Positions 1 through 6,714 of a DNA stretch of 29,183 nt are shown here, in pieces. This stretch comes from DATKEU01 sp036493295. GTDB taxonomy: Bacteria; Myxococcota_A; Polyangia; Fen-1088. Position numbers and translations under genes: made by a program. Location: positions 1 to 29,183 of the forward strand of contig DASXQB010000115.1 in NCBI GenBank assembly GCA_036493295.1. Direction: 5' to 3'. Below the pieces are notes generated by a model. The model saw only the letters and a program-made list of their open reading frames with translations. It did no database searches and was not told the DNA's origin. Each line of letters starts with the position of its first letter. The first letter of the stretch is position 1.

Positions 1-293
1 AAAAACTGGAGGCCAGCGTCTACGGATGCAGCCCCGATTCAACCGAACGCCACCGGAAGTTCATCGCCAAGTACAAGCTCAAGGTCAGCCTGCTGTCCGA
101 CCCGGCGCACGAGACCATCGAACGGTACGGCGCCTGGGGCGAAAAAAATCTCTACGGAAAGATCAGCATGGGCGTCATTCGCTCCACGGTGATCATCGAC
201 CCGCAAGGCAAGGTGGCCTTTCATTGGCCGAAGGTCAGCGCCAAAGGTCACGCCGAAGCGGTGCGGGAAAAATTGAAAGAGCTACGCGGCTAG
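1..293 (+). CDS. Peroxiredoxin (BCP/AhpC-TSA type), C-terminal part
   Basis: The reading frame enters from the left edge (first full codon at base 3) and stops at TAG 291-293, giving the last 96 residues. The residues match the C-terminal half of bacterioferritin-comigratory-type peroxiredoxins: a 'SPDS' turn after a strand, 'LLSDP', then 'YGAWGEKNLYGK', 'GVIRSTVIID' and 'GKV' before the last helix. Such enzymes reduce H2O2 and organic hydroperoxides in the cytoplasm using thioredoxin. The peroxidatic cysteine lies upstream of the window, so activity cannot be judged. The strand before SPDS reads VYGCSPDS, with a cysteine where an aliphatic residue is common. Family is confident; the subfamily name is not. 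Confidence 0.88.
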   Translation, partial: KLEASVYGCSPDSTERHRKFIAKYKLKVSLLSDPAHETIERYGAWGEKNLYGKISMGVIRSTVIIDPQGKVAFHWPKVSAKGHAEAVREKLKELRG

Positions 294-357
294 GACCGAG
301 CAAGAAGCGACGACAAACGAAGAGGCGAGCGTCGTATCCCGATTGGCGCTTTCCACC

Positions 358-384
358 GGCGCGAGGGCCAACAACCCTCGCGCC
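358..384. terminator. Perfect hairpin between convergent genes (likely bidirectional terminator)
   Basis: A perfect 10-bp inverted repeat, GGCGCGAGGG and CCCTCGCGCC, is separated by a 7-base loop. It lies between the stop codons of the peroxiredoxin (+) and the flagellin (-). No run of T follows on either side, so strict intrinsic termination is uncertain. The position between converging genes favours a transcription-end or mRNA-stabilising structure. Confidence 0.6.
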
Positions 385-428
385 GATGAAAGCAGAGTCA
401 CGGGAGGCGCGGATCCGCGGACCGCGGA

Positions 429-1256
429 TTAACCGCTGATCAGCTTCAGCGCGGCCTGCGGGACCTGGTTCGCTTGCGCGAGGACCGAGACGCCGGCCTG
501 CATGAGGATCTGCTGGCGGGACAGGTTCGACGTTTCTTCGGCCACGTCGACGTCGCGGATACGGCTTTGCGCCGCCGAGAGGCTGACGGATTCGGTGGTC
601 GCCGCGTTGATGACCGACTGCATGCGGTTCGACTGGGCGCCCATGGTGGCGCGCGCCGCCGAGATGGTCTGCATGGCGTCGTCCAGGATCGACAGGGCCG
701 CCTCGGCGCCGGTCAGGGTGGTGAAGCTGAGGCCGTTGAGGCCCAATGAAGCCGTAGTGGCGTTGGCAGTGCTGACCGTGATCTGATCGTTGAGGGCCAC
801 GTTGCGGATACCGACCTGGAAGGTCAGCGCGACGGACGAGTTGATCAGCGCGACGCCGTTGTACTCGGTGGCGTTCGCGATGCGGTCGATTTCCGAGGTC
901 AGCGCGGTGACCTCGTTCTGGATGTATCCGCGCTCGGTGTTGCCGATGCCGGACGACGCCGCTTCCGACGCCAGCTCGCGCAGACGGGTGATGATGTTCT
1001 GCGATTCGTTCAACGACGATTCGGCCGTCTGGATGACGTTGAGGGCGTCGTTGGCGTTACGGATCGCCTGACCGTAGCTGCGAATCTGCGCGCCGAGGTT
1101 GACGGAGATCGCCAGGCCGGCCGCATCGTCTGAAGCCTTGGTGATCCGGAAGCCCGACGACAGCTTGCTCAATGAACTGTCGAGATCGTTCTCGGTGTTC
1201 ATGAGGTTCTTTTGGGCTTCCAAAGAACTGATGTTGGTTTTGATGGACATTCCCAT
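429..1256 (-). CDS. fliC: Flagellin, compact D0/D1-only form
   Basis: Structural subunit of the flagellar filament, exported through the flagellar type III system. The 275 residues contain both conserved ends: an N-terminal 'SIKTNISSLEAQKNL' and 'LSSGFRITKASDDAAGLAIS', and a C-terminal 'EETSNLSRQQILMQAG' with 'QANQVPQAALKL'. The middle is very short, so the surface-exposed D2/D3 domains are missing and the filament should be smooth and thin. The start at 1256 is chosen because homology begins at once there. The open frame extends to 1400, but that part is arginine-rich non-homologous sequence covering the promoter. A GAGGGAG ribosome site sits about 13 bases upstream, and a second ATG at 1250 is possible. 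No other flagellar gene is in the window. Confidence 0.95.
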   Translation of the reverse strand: MGMSIKTNISSLEAQKNLMNTENDLDSSLSKLSSGFRITKASDDAAGLAISVNLGAQIRSYGQAIRNANDALNVIQTAESSLNESQNIITRLRELASEAASSGIGNTERGYIQNEVTALTSEIDRIANATEYNGVALINSSVALTFQVGIRNVALNDQITVSTANATTASLGLNGLSFTTLTGAEAALSILDDAMQTISAARATMGAQSNRMQSVINAATTESVSLSAAQSRIRDVDVAEETSNLSRQQILMQAGVSVLAQANQVPQAALKLISG

Positions 1257-1335
1257 GGCAGATCCGTTTCTCCCTCGTGAAAGTGGGTGTGGTTGGTGCG
1301 CCCGAGAGCGCTTTCGTGACTCGGAGTGCCTGATG

Positions 1336-1352
1336 AGCAAGGCACGGGCCAA
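1336..1352 (-). promoter_or_regulatory. Sigma-54 (RpoN) promoter of the flagellin gene
   Basis: On the minus strand the sequence reads TTGGCCCGTGCCTTGCT. This matches the -24/-12 consensus (YTGGCACG-N4-TTGCW) with one mismatch, A to C, in the -24 box. GG and GC are exactly 12 bases apart, as sigma-54 requires. It would start transcription near base 1325 and leave a leader of about 70 bases before the flagellin start. Late flagellar genes are commonly sigma-54 dependent. Strong by eye; not tested. Confidence 0.8.
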
Positions 1353-1355
1353 CCA

Positions 1356-1377
1356 CCGCGCCAGCCTTTTGGCGCGG
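1356..1377. promoter_or_regulatory. Perfect inverted repeat just upstream of the -24 box
   Basis: CCGCGCCA and TGGCGCGG form a perfect 8-bp inverted repeat around a 6-base centre. It ends four bases upstream (in the minus direction) of the sigma-54 promoter. It could be an operator for a repressor or activator, or a hairpin ending upstream transcription. Sigma-54 enhancer sites usually lie about 100 bp away, so a close operator role is a guess. The rest of 1257-1519 shows no gene. Confidence 0.4.
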
Positions 1378-1519
1378 AAATTCGGACGTCGTTCTCGCAA
1401 CTTATGGGAGGGAATTGCCTAGCGGCGGGTCCGGCAGGGCAAGAAGTGCCCAAGGTCGGCAAGGCTGTGTCGGGTTTGTGGCCGCGGGCGCGCCGGTCTT
1501 GTGGCGGCGGCCGGCAAGG

Positions 1520-2125
1520 TCAGCGCAGCAGCTTTTCGGGGTCCAGGGATTCTTTGGCCGGCGTCGATTTGGACGACGTGCTGGCGAAGGAAATGGTCGA
1601 GGTTTCGAGGGTGATGAACGCCTTCAAAGGCGCGCCCGGCGGCACGTCGCTGACCACCACCTCGAATGGAAGGGCCACCCCGGGCGCGGCCTTCGGCAAC
1701 GTGAACGGCGCCGCGCCCGTGCCCACCTTGACCCTGAAAAGCAATGATTCGTGGGTCAGCGCCGAGGTGTTGATCACCTTGCCGTGGATCTTCAGGCCGT
1801 CCGGCTGGCGATCGGCGCCGACGTCGATGACGAAGAAGCCGCGCCCGATCGGTTGCCAGCCGGACTTGGTCAGGTCCACCTCGTCCATCACCAGCGCCGC
1901 CAGATCGCGGCCCATGTCGCGCACCGAGCCTTTGAACTTCTCGACCGAGGGACCGACGTCGGCCACCTTCTGCCTCAGCTCGCCGAGTTCGGCGCGCTGG
2001 TCGTGCAGCATATCGAACGCGTACCAGCAGGCGGCCAGCGCGCCCACTGACAGGAGCAAAGCCAAAAGGCCAATCTTGCTGATCTTCACCGATCGATCCC
2101 TAGCATGCGGGGCGGGCGCGGTCAT
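1520..2125 (-). CDS. Membrane-anchored coiled-coil protein with a C-terminal beta domain, function unknown
   Basis: I do not recognise a named family. The 201-residue product has a short basic N-terminus, one hydrophobic segment at about residues 18-36 (IGLLALLLSVGALAACWYAF), and then a predicted coiled coil (about 40-75; DQRAELGELRQKVADVG). A strand-rich C-terminal domain with 'GWQPIGRGFFVIDVG' and 'LKIHGKVINTSAL' follows, resembling periplasmic beta-sandwich domains. The topology suggests an inner-membrane anchor with the body in the periplasm. Its ATG at 2125 overlaps the TGA of the MFS gene by four bases, so the two are co-translated. The open frame runs far upstream, but that is the shadow of the transporter. 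Gene is secure, role unknown. Confidence 0.8.
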   Translation of the reverse strand: MTAPAPHARDRSVKISKIGLLALLLSVGALAACWYAFDMLHDQRAELGELRQKVADVGPSVEKFKGSVRDMGRDLAALVMDEVDLTKSGWQPIGRGFFVIDVGADRQPDGLKIHGKVINTSALTHESLLFRVKVGTGAAPFTLPKAAPGVALPFEVVVSDVPPGAPLKAFITLETSTISFASTSSKSTPAKESLDPEKLLR

Positions 2126-3312
2126 GCCGTCGCGGTCGCCGCTGGTCGATAGGGCGCCGGCGGCCAGCGCAAAAAGACCCCCAGGCCGGCGAAGGTGGCG
2201 CATCCGGTGGCGATGAACGCCGACGGATAGCCCACCTGTGCCGCCAGCGCGCCCAGCGGCAGCGCGACGATCGAGCCAGCGGCGAACGATCCGTTCCACA
2301 CCGTCAGCAAGCGGCCTCGTTCTTCCGGCGCCGCGCTGGCCACGACCAAGGCCATGAACGACGGGAACAGCACGCCATGGGCGACACCGAACAGGCCGCC
2401 GAAGATCTCCAGACGGCCGGGAGCGAGCGCGCTCATCGCGCCGACGACGGCGGCATACGCCCCCATTGCCAGGGCGGTCATGCGGTACGCGCCCACGCGA
2501 TCCATCACCGGGCCCATCACCAGCCGCACGCCCAGCGCGCCGGCCGTGTACGCGATGAAGAAGCCGCGCACGTTGCGGATGCCCAGGCCCAGCGCCATCG
2601 GCTGGTGAAAGGTGAACATCGCGCCGTACGCCACGCCGGCCAGCATGACGATGACGATCATCCGCAGCGTCGACGGCCGTCGCAGGACCACCAGCAGCGG
2701 AATGCTGCGCGCGGCGCCGGCGCGCGCCAGCGCCGGTTCGGGAATGAGGCGCGTGAGGCACAGGCCGACAAGGCCCGCGATCGCCGCGACGATGTACGCG
2801 GCGCCGGGGCCGGCCCGATCGATCATCGGCTCGACTATCGCGGGGGAAAAAGCGCTGGTGACGAGATTGGCGCTGCCCCACAGCCCCATCGTCTGGGCCA
2901 ACCTTCGTGGCGGCGCCAGCTCGGCAGCCAGAGCGGCGCCGGCGCTGTAAATCAGCGCCCAGGTCAGGCCTTGCAGACCGCGCAAGATCACCGCCAGCGC
3001 GCCGGCGTCGCGCACCAGCAAGAAACCGAGCGACGTCGCGATCATCACCGCGCAAGCCGCGGCCAGCATGGGCACGCGCCGCGCGTGATCGATGCGGGCG
3101 CCGACAATCGGAATCACCGCCACGCTGGCCAGGCCGAACGCGGCGGCCACCAGGCCGACGTAGGCCGGCGTGGCGTGCAGGCGGGCGACCAGGATCTTCG
3201 GCAGCAGCAAGAACACCGACAGCGACACGCCGCAAGCGAACTGCACGGACAGCAGGGCCAGGAACGGCCGAGCGAAAAGCGGCGGCTCGGACCGGGCGGT
3301 ATCGCCGGTCAC
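2122..3312 (-). CDS. Major facilitator superfamily transporter (efflux type)
   Basis: A 396-residue polytopic membrane protein with about twelve hydrophobic segments, the usual MFS size. The cytoplasmic loop after the second helix carries 'GARIDHARRVPML', a variant of the GxxxDRxGRR motif, and the second half repeats it as 'GPVMDRVGAYRM'. This is typical of drug or sugar efflux permeases of the inner membrane; the substrate cannot be read. I set the start at GTG 3310-3312, overlapping the msrB stop by four bases (GTGA). The longer open frame contains about 120 arginine-rich residues that are the msrB gene read out of frame. It is translationally coupled to msrB upstream and the coiled-coil gene downstream. 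Confidence 0.88.
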   Translation of the reverse strand: MTGDTARSEPPLFARPFLALLSVQFACGVSLSVFLLLPKILVARLHATPAYVGLVAAAFGLASVAVIPIVGARIDHARRVPMLAAACAVMIATSLGFLLVRDAGALAVILRGLQGLTWALIYSAGAALAAELAPPRRLAQTMGLWGSANLVTSAFSPAIVEPMIDRAGPGAAYIVAAIAGLVGLCLTRLIPEPALARAGAARSIPLLVVLRRPSTLRMIVIVMLAGVAYGAMFTFHQPMALGLGIRNVRGFFIAYTAGALGVRLVMGPVMDRVGAYRMTALAMGAYAAVVGAMSALAPGRLEIFGGLFGVAHGVLFPSFMALVVASAAPEERGRLLTVWNGSFAAGSIVALPLGALAAQVGYPSAFIATGCATFAGLGVFLRWPPAPYRPAATATA

Positions 3313-3710
3313 TTGCGCGGCGGGACCGGTTTGATGGCGGCCGAGTTGATGCAATAGCGCAGGCCGTTTTCGCCGGGACCGTCTTCGAAGACGTGCCCGA
3401 GGTGTCCACCGCAGCGGCTGCACATCACCTCGACCCGCGCCATCCCGTGTGAACGATCGGTCTCGGTGTCGACGGCGGCGGCGCCGGCAGGCGCCGTGAA
3501 GCTGGGCCAGCCGGAACCAGAATCGAACTTGGTCTGCGACGAGAACAGTTCGTTGCCGCAGCCGGCGCACAGATAAAGCGCGTCGTCGTGCGAGGCCCAG
3601 TGGGCGCCGGTGAAGGCGCGTTCGGTGCCTTTCTCGCGTAGCACGTGGAACTGTTCCGGCGTCAGCAGGCGGCGCCATTCCTCGTCGGTCTTGTTCACCT
3701 TCTCGGCCAT
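3309..3710 (-). CDS. msrB: Peptide-methionine (R)-S-oxide reductase
   Basis: Reduces the R form of methionine sulfoxide in proteins, repairing oxidative damage. At 133 residues it is a single-domain MsrB of normal length. Visible signatures are the zinc pairs C48-x2-C51 and C97-x2-C100, 'FDSGSGWPSF' at 62-71, 'GGHLGHVFEDGP' at 101-112, and the catalytic cysteine C120 in 'RYCINSA'. There is no signal peptide, so it is cytoplasmic. It starts at ATG 3710 and is first in a three-gene overlapping unit with the MFS transporter and the coiled-coil protein. A peroxiredoxin at the left edge is a second oxidative-stress gene but is not in this operon. Confidence 0.97.
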   Translation of the reverse strand: MAEKVNKTDEEWRRLLTPEQFHVLREKGTERAFTGAHWASHDDALYLCAGCGNELFSSQTKFDSGSGWPSFTAPAGAAAVDTETDRSHGMARVEVMCSRCGGHLGHVFEDGPGENGLRYCINSAAIKPVPPRK

Positions 3711-3756
3711 TGCCGGCCTAGCGTACCGCGAAGGATCGGCGCGCGCACGCGGCGAT

Positions 3757-4545
3757 TCACCGTCGGAGATCCAGCGACACCTTCAGCACCGCCGCGCTGA
3801 CCACGATCAGGATGACCACACGGACAAAACGATCGCCCTTCTGCAACACCAGGCGCGTGCCGACGGTGGCGCCGACGATGTTGGCCGCCGCCATGGGCAA
3901 GGCAATGCGCCACTGCACGGCACCGCGAAAACTGAACACCACGATGGCGGCGATGTTCGAGGCCAGGTTCACCACCTTGGCGTTGCCCGAGGCGCGGGTC
4001 AGGCTGTCGCCCAGCACCACGGCGAAGGCGATGATCAGCATCGAGCCCGTGCCCGGCCCGAAGAAACCGTCGTACCCGCCCAAGGTGAAGCCGATGATCG
4101 CCACCGCCAGTGGCACCGCGCGTTCTGAGACGGCGGCGATGCGGGCGTGAGATTGCGCGCGCGACTGCGCGATCGTCTGGATGTACGGGCGGCCCAGCAC
4201 CACGGCGACCGCGCCGATCAGCAGCACCAGCACAAGCGGACGCAGCGGTTCGGGACGTACCGTCAGCACCGCCAGGGCGCCGGCCGCCGAGCCCAGTAGT
4301 CCAGCGACAAAGGCGATGGGGGCGCGCGCCTTGTCGATGCCGTCGCGCCGCCAGAACGTCGCGCACGACGCGAAGGTGCCGAACACCGACTGACCCTTGT
4401 TCGTGGCCAGCGCCAGGTGGGGCGGCAGGCCGATGCCCAACATCACCGGCAGCGTGATGAGGCCACCGCCGCCGGCGATGGCGTCGACGAGCCCAGCCAA
4501 AAACCCCGCCGCGCAGGCCACGACGGTCAAAAGCGGTGATAGCAC
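3757..4545 (-). CDS. TauE/SafE-family membrane permease
   Basis: A 262-residue polytopic protein of the TauE/SafE (DUF81) family, proposed to export sulfite, sulfonates or related organic anions. The family's duplicated half-repeat is visible: 'GFLAGLVDAIAGGGGLITLP' near residues 14-33 and 'GGYDGFFGPGTGSML' near 155-170. 'ALATNKGQSVFGT' and 'GNAKVVNLASNIAA' are the matching second motifs. About eight hydrophobic helices are expected. The start is GTG 4545 with no clear ribosome site, but homology begins at once. It lies 46 bases upstream of msrB on the same strand and could be co-transcribed with it. The substrate is unknown. Confidence 0.93.
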   Translation of the reverse strand: MLSPLLTVVACAAGFLAGLVDAIAGGGGLITLPVMLGIGLPPHLALATNKGQSVFGTFASCATFWRRDGIDKARAPIAFVAGLLGSAAGALAVLTVRPEPLRPLVLVLLIGAVAVVLGRPYIQTIAQSRAQSHARIAAVSERAVPLAVAIIGFTLGGYDGFFGPGTGSMLIIAFAVVLGDSLTRASGNAKVVNLASNIAAIVVFSFRGAVQWRIALPMAAANIVGATVGTRLVLQKGDRFVRVVILIVVSAAVLKVSLDLRR

Positions 4546-4586
4546 CGGCGCAGAATAGGCGACCGCCAGGAGCGTGTCCCGGTATT

Positions 4587-4615
4587 CACCGGCACGCAGA
4601 TCTTTCGCGCCGGTG
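4587..4615. promoter_or_regulatory. Inverted repeat upstream of the ECF sigma gene
   Basis: CACCGGC (4587-4593) and GCCGGTG (4609-4615) form a perfect 7-bp inverted repeat with a 15-base centre, ending eight bases before the sigma start. It lies in the 78-base space between two divergent genes, where both promoters must sit. It could be an operator or a leader hairpin; no Shine-Dalgarno sequence is visible before 4624. Confidence 0.3.
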
Positions 4616-4623
4616 GCGCGTCT

Positions 4624-5283
4624 ATGCCCTTAAACTGCGCTACCCCCGTGCTGGCAACCCCCGAAACGGATGAGGTCTTGATGGCGGCCTATCGAGCCGG
4701 GGACACGCGTGCGTTCGAAAGGCTGCTGGCCCGCCACGAAAAACCGGTGTGGAATTTTCTGCGCCGCTTCGTGCACGACGCCAGCGCCGCTGAAGATCTT
4801 TTGCAGGAGGTTTTTTTGCGCGTGGTGAAAGGCGCCGACGAATGGAAAGGCTCGGCCAAATTTTCCACCTGGCTTTACACCATCGCCCGGAACCTGACCG
4901 TCGATCAGGCTCGCCGGGCGGTGCATCGGCAGGTGGCGTCGCTGGACGGGGCCGGCCGCGCCGACGAGGACGCGACCGACACCTTGCACGATCGCATCGC
5001 TTCGAACCTGCCGGGCGCCGAGGACCGGGTGGCGGATCAACAAATGGCGCGCCGGATCGACGCCGCCGTTTCGGCGCTGCCCGACGACCAGCGCGAGGTG
5101 TTCCTGATGCGCGAGGTGATGGACCTGCCCTTCGCCGAGATCGCAAAGGTGGTGGGCGTTTCGGAGCCGACGGTGAAAAGCCGCATGCGGTACGCTTTGG
5201 AAAAACTGCGAGAGGCATTGATCGACTATCAGGAAGGGCTCGCGGCGCCGCTGCCCGCCGGGCCGCGAACAGGAATGCGTTGA
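4624..5283 (+). CDS. ECF-type RNA polymerase sigma factor
   Basis: A 219-residue sigma-70 family factor with only regions 2 and 4. Region 2 spans about residues 25-95 ('FLRRFVHDASAAEDLLQEVF', 'FSTWLYTIARNLTVDQARR'). Region 4 spans about 145-200 ('LPDDQREVFLMREV', 'EIAKVVGVSEPTVKSRMRYA'), the latter containing the helix-turn-helix that reads the -35 box. It is followed 19 bases later by a zinc-finger anti-sigma gene, the standard sigma/anti-sigma pairing, so it is probably held inactive at the membrane until released. The first 18 residues are not conserved-looking, and an ATG at 4681 is an alternative start. Target promoters are unknown. Confidence 0.95.
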   Translation: MPLNCATPVLATPETDEVLMAAYRAGDTRAFERLLARHEKPVWNFLRRFVHDASAAEDLLQEVFLRVVKGADEWKGSAKFSTWLYTIARNLTVDQARRAVHRQVASLDGAGRADEDATDTLHDRIASNLPGAEDRVADQQMARRIDAAVSALPDDQREVFLMREVMDLPFAEIAKVVGVSEPTVKSRMRYALEKLREALIDYQEGLAAPLPAGPRTGMR

Positions 5284-5302
5284 AGGAGAACGACCGAACA
5301 CC

Positions 5303-6589
5303 ATGAGCACGCGCTGCGAAGACGTGAGCGACCGGCTGCTGGAACTGCTCTATGAAGAGCTGCCTGCCGACGAGCGTGCGGCGCTGGAAGCGCACGTGGC
5401 CGGTTGCGAGCGCTGCCGGGCCGAGGTGGCCAGTTTTCAGAAGACGCGCGCGGTGGCCCGTAGCGTGTTGATCGAGCCGGCGCCGGCCGGCGTGCGGCAG
5501 CGGCTAGTGGCCGCGGCGATGGCGGCGGCGCCGGCGACGAAACCGGCACTGGCGCCGGCGCGCGCGGGGGCCGATGCACGCACGGAAGAAAAATCGGCGG
5601 GCATCGGGGCCTGGCTGCGCCGGCACTGGACGCTGCCCACGCTGGCGACGGTGGGCGCGATGGCGGTCTTCCTGCTGGCCAGCCGGGTTTTCTTGAATCC
5701 CGAGAAGACCTACGAACGCGGGCAGGCGGTGACGGCAGCGCCGCCGTCGCCGGCTGCGGCAGAATCGCCGCCGGCTCCCCCACCGGCCATGAACGATGAC
5801 CGGGCGGCGGCGCCATCCAGTTCCGGAGCGATTGCCAATCGAACGGCGCGCGCCAAAGGGGCCGGCGCCGCAAGCGGCCTGGGACCGCGCGTGTCGCTGC
5901 ACCAACTGGCGGGCGGCATGTCCGCTCCCGCGCGTGACGGCCTCGCCGAGCCTGGTTCGGCACCGACGACGGCAGCGCCGGCCAAACGAAAGGCCGCCAC
6001 CGACGATTTGCTTGATGGTCTGGCTTCCGACAAACCGATCCGACGCGGCAAGAAGGACATCGTCGACAACGCGCTCGAGGCTGCGCCCAGTGGGGCAGCC
6101 GTCGGCGGGGGCGCGCCGCGCGCCGAGTTGCACCGATTCTCGCCCAAAGCGGAGGGCATACCGTTGCCGCAGCCATTCCCGGGCGTCGATGAGCGAGAGA
6201 GAGCGCCGGCGCAAGCACAACAGCGCGCGGCCACGCCGCCGCCACCGCCGGTTGCTGTCGCGTCCCCGCCGCCCGCCGCGCCGGCTGCGCCCGTCTTCAA
6301 TGAAGACGCGGTGGCCAGGAAGTCCCGCCGGATTGAAGAGCCAGCGCCTCCCGCGAGCGACGTTGTTTCGGCCAAATCAAACGTGTCGGCGGCCAGCCGC
6401 GCCGCCGCCGAGCCGCTGCCCCAACGCGCCGAGCGCCTATTCAGAGAAGGTCGCTGGTCCGAGGCCGCCACCGCCTTCGAACAGCTGCTGCGCCAATTTC
6501 CCCAAAGCCCATCCGTCCCCCGCTGGCGCCAACGCCTCTCCGCCGCCCGCGCTGCCGCCGAAGCCGCCTCCACGCCGCCCAGCCCCTGA
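5303..6589 (+). CDS. Zinc-finger anti-sigma factor with long Ala/Pro-rich periplasmic region and C-terminal TPR-like helices
   Basis: The 428-residue protein begins with an anti-sigma zinc finger: H31-x3-C35-x2-C38, with C5 a likely fourth ligand. A transmembrane segment lies at about 110-130 ('LPTLATVGAMAVFLLASRVF'). The next ~230 residues are low-complexity Ala/Pro/Arg sequence, probably an extended periplasmic spacer. The C-terminus (about 375-420) has TPR-like helices, 'AERLFREGRWSEAATAFEQL' and 'QFPQSP'. It should bind the upstream sigma factor in the cytoplasm and sense something through its periplasmic part. An AAGGAG site overlaps the end of the sigma gene about 14 bases upstream. The zinc finger plus TPR tail is unusual, since most such anti-sigma factors are far shorter. 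Confidence 0.88.
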   Translation: MSTRCEDVSDRLLELLYEELPADERAALEAHVAGCERCRAEVASFQKTRAVARSVLIEPAPAGVRQRLVAAAMAAAPATKPALAPARAGADARTEEKSAGIGAWLRRHWTLPTLATVGAMAVFLLASRVFLNPEKTYERGQAVTAAPPSPAAAESPPAPPPAMNDDRAAAPSSSGAIANRTARAKGAGAASGLGPRVSLHQLAGGMSAPARDGLAEPGSAPTTAAPAKRKAATDDLLDGLASDKPIRRGKKDIVDNALEAAPSGAAVGGGAPRAELHRFSPKAEGIPLPQPFPGVDERERAPAQAQQRAATPPPPPVAVASPPPAAPAAPVFNEDAVARKSRRIEEPAPPASDVVSAKSNVSAASRAAAEPLPQRAERLFREGRWSEAATAFEQLLRQFPQSPSVPRWRQRLSAARAAAEAASTPPSP

Positions 6590-6671
6590 CCAATCCGCGA
6601 TCCGCCGCCGCTATTTCAGCCAGGAGGCCGAGCTCCGCTCGGCCGGCTCACCTTGCGAGACGGGGTGGGCC

Positions 6672-6695
6672 CGTGGGAGGCCCAGCCCTCCCACG
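6672..6695. terminator. Perfect hairpin between convergent genes
   Basis: CGTGGGAGG and CCTCCCACG form a perfect 9-bp stem with a 6-base loop. It lies between the stop of the anti-sigma gene (+) and the stop of the EAL-HDOD gene (-). No T tract is present, as with the hairpin at 358-384, so it is a probable bidirectional transcription-end structure. The rest of 6590-6714 shows no gene. Confidence 0.55.
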
Positions 6696-6714
6696 CAGCG
6701 AGCGCCGCGAGCGA

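Noticed and set aside
2126..3409. N-terminal extension of the coiled-coil gene (629-codon frame)
   Set aside because: The arginine/alanine-rich part is the MFS transporter gene read in another frame. The real start is the overlapping ATG at 2125.
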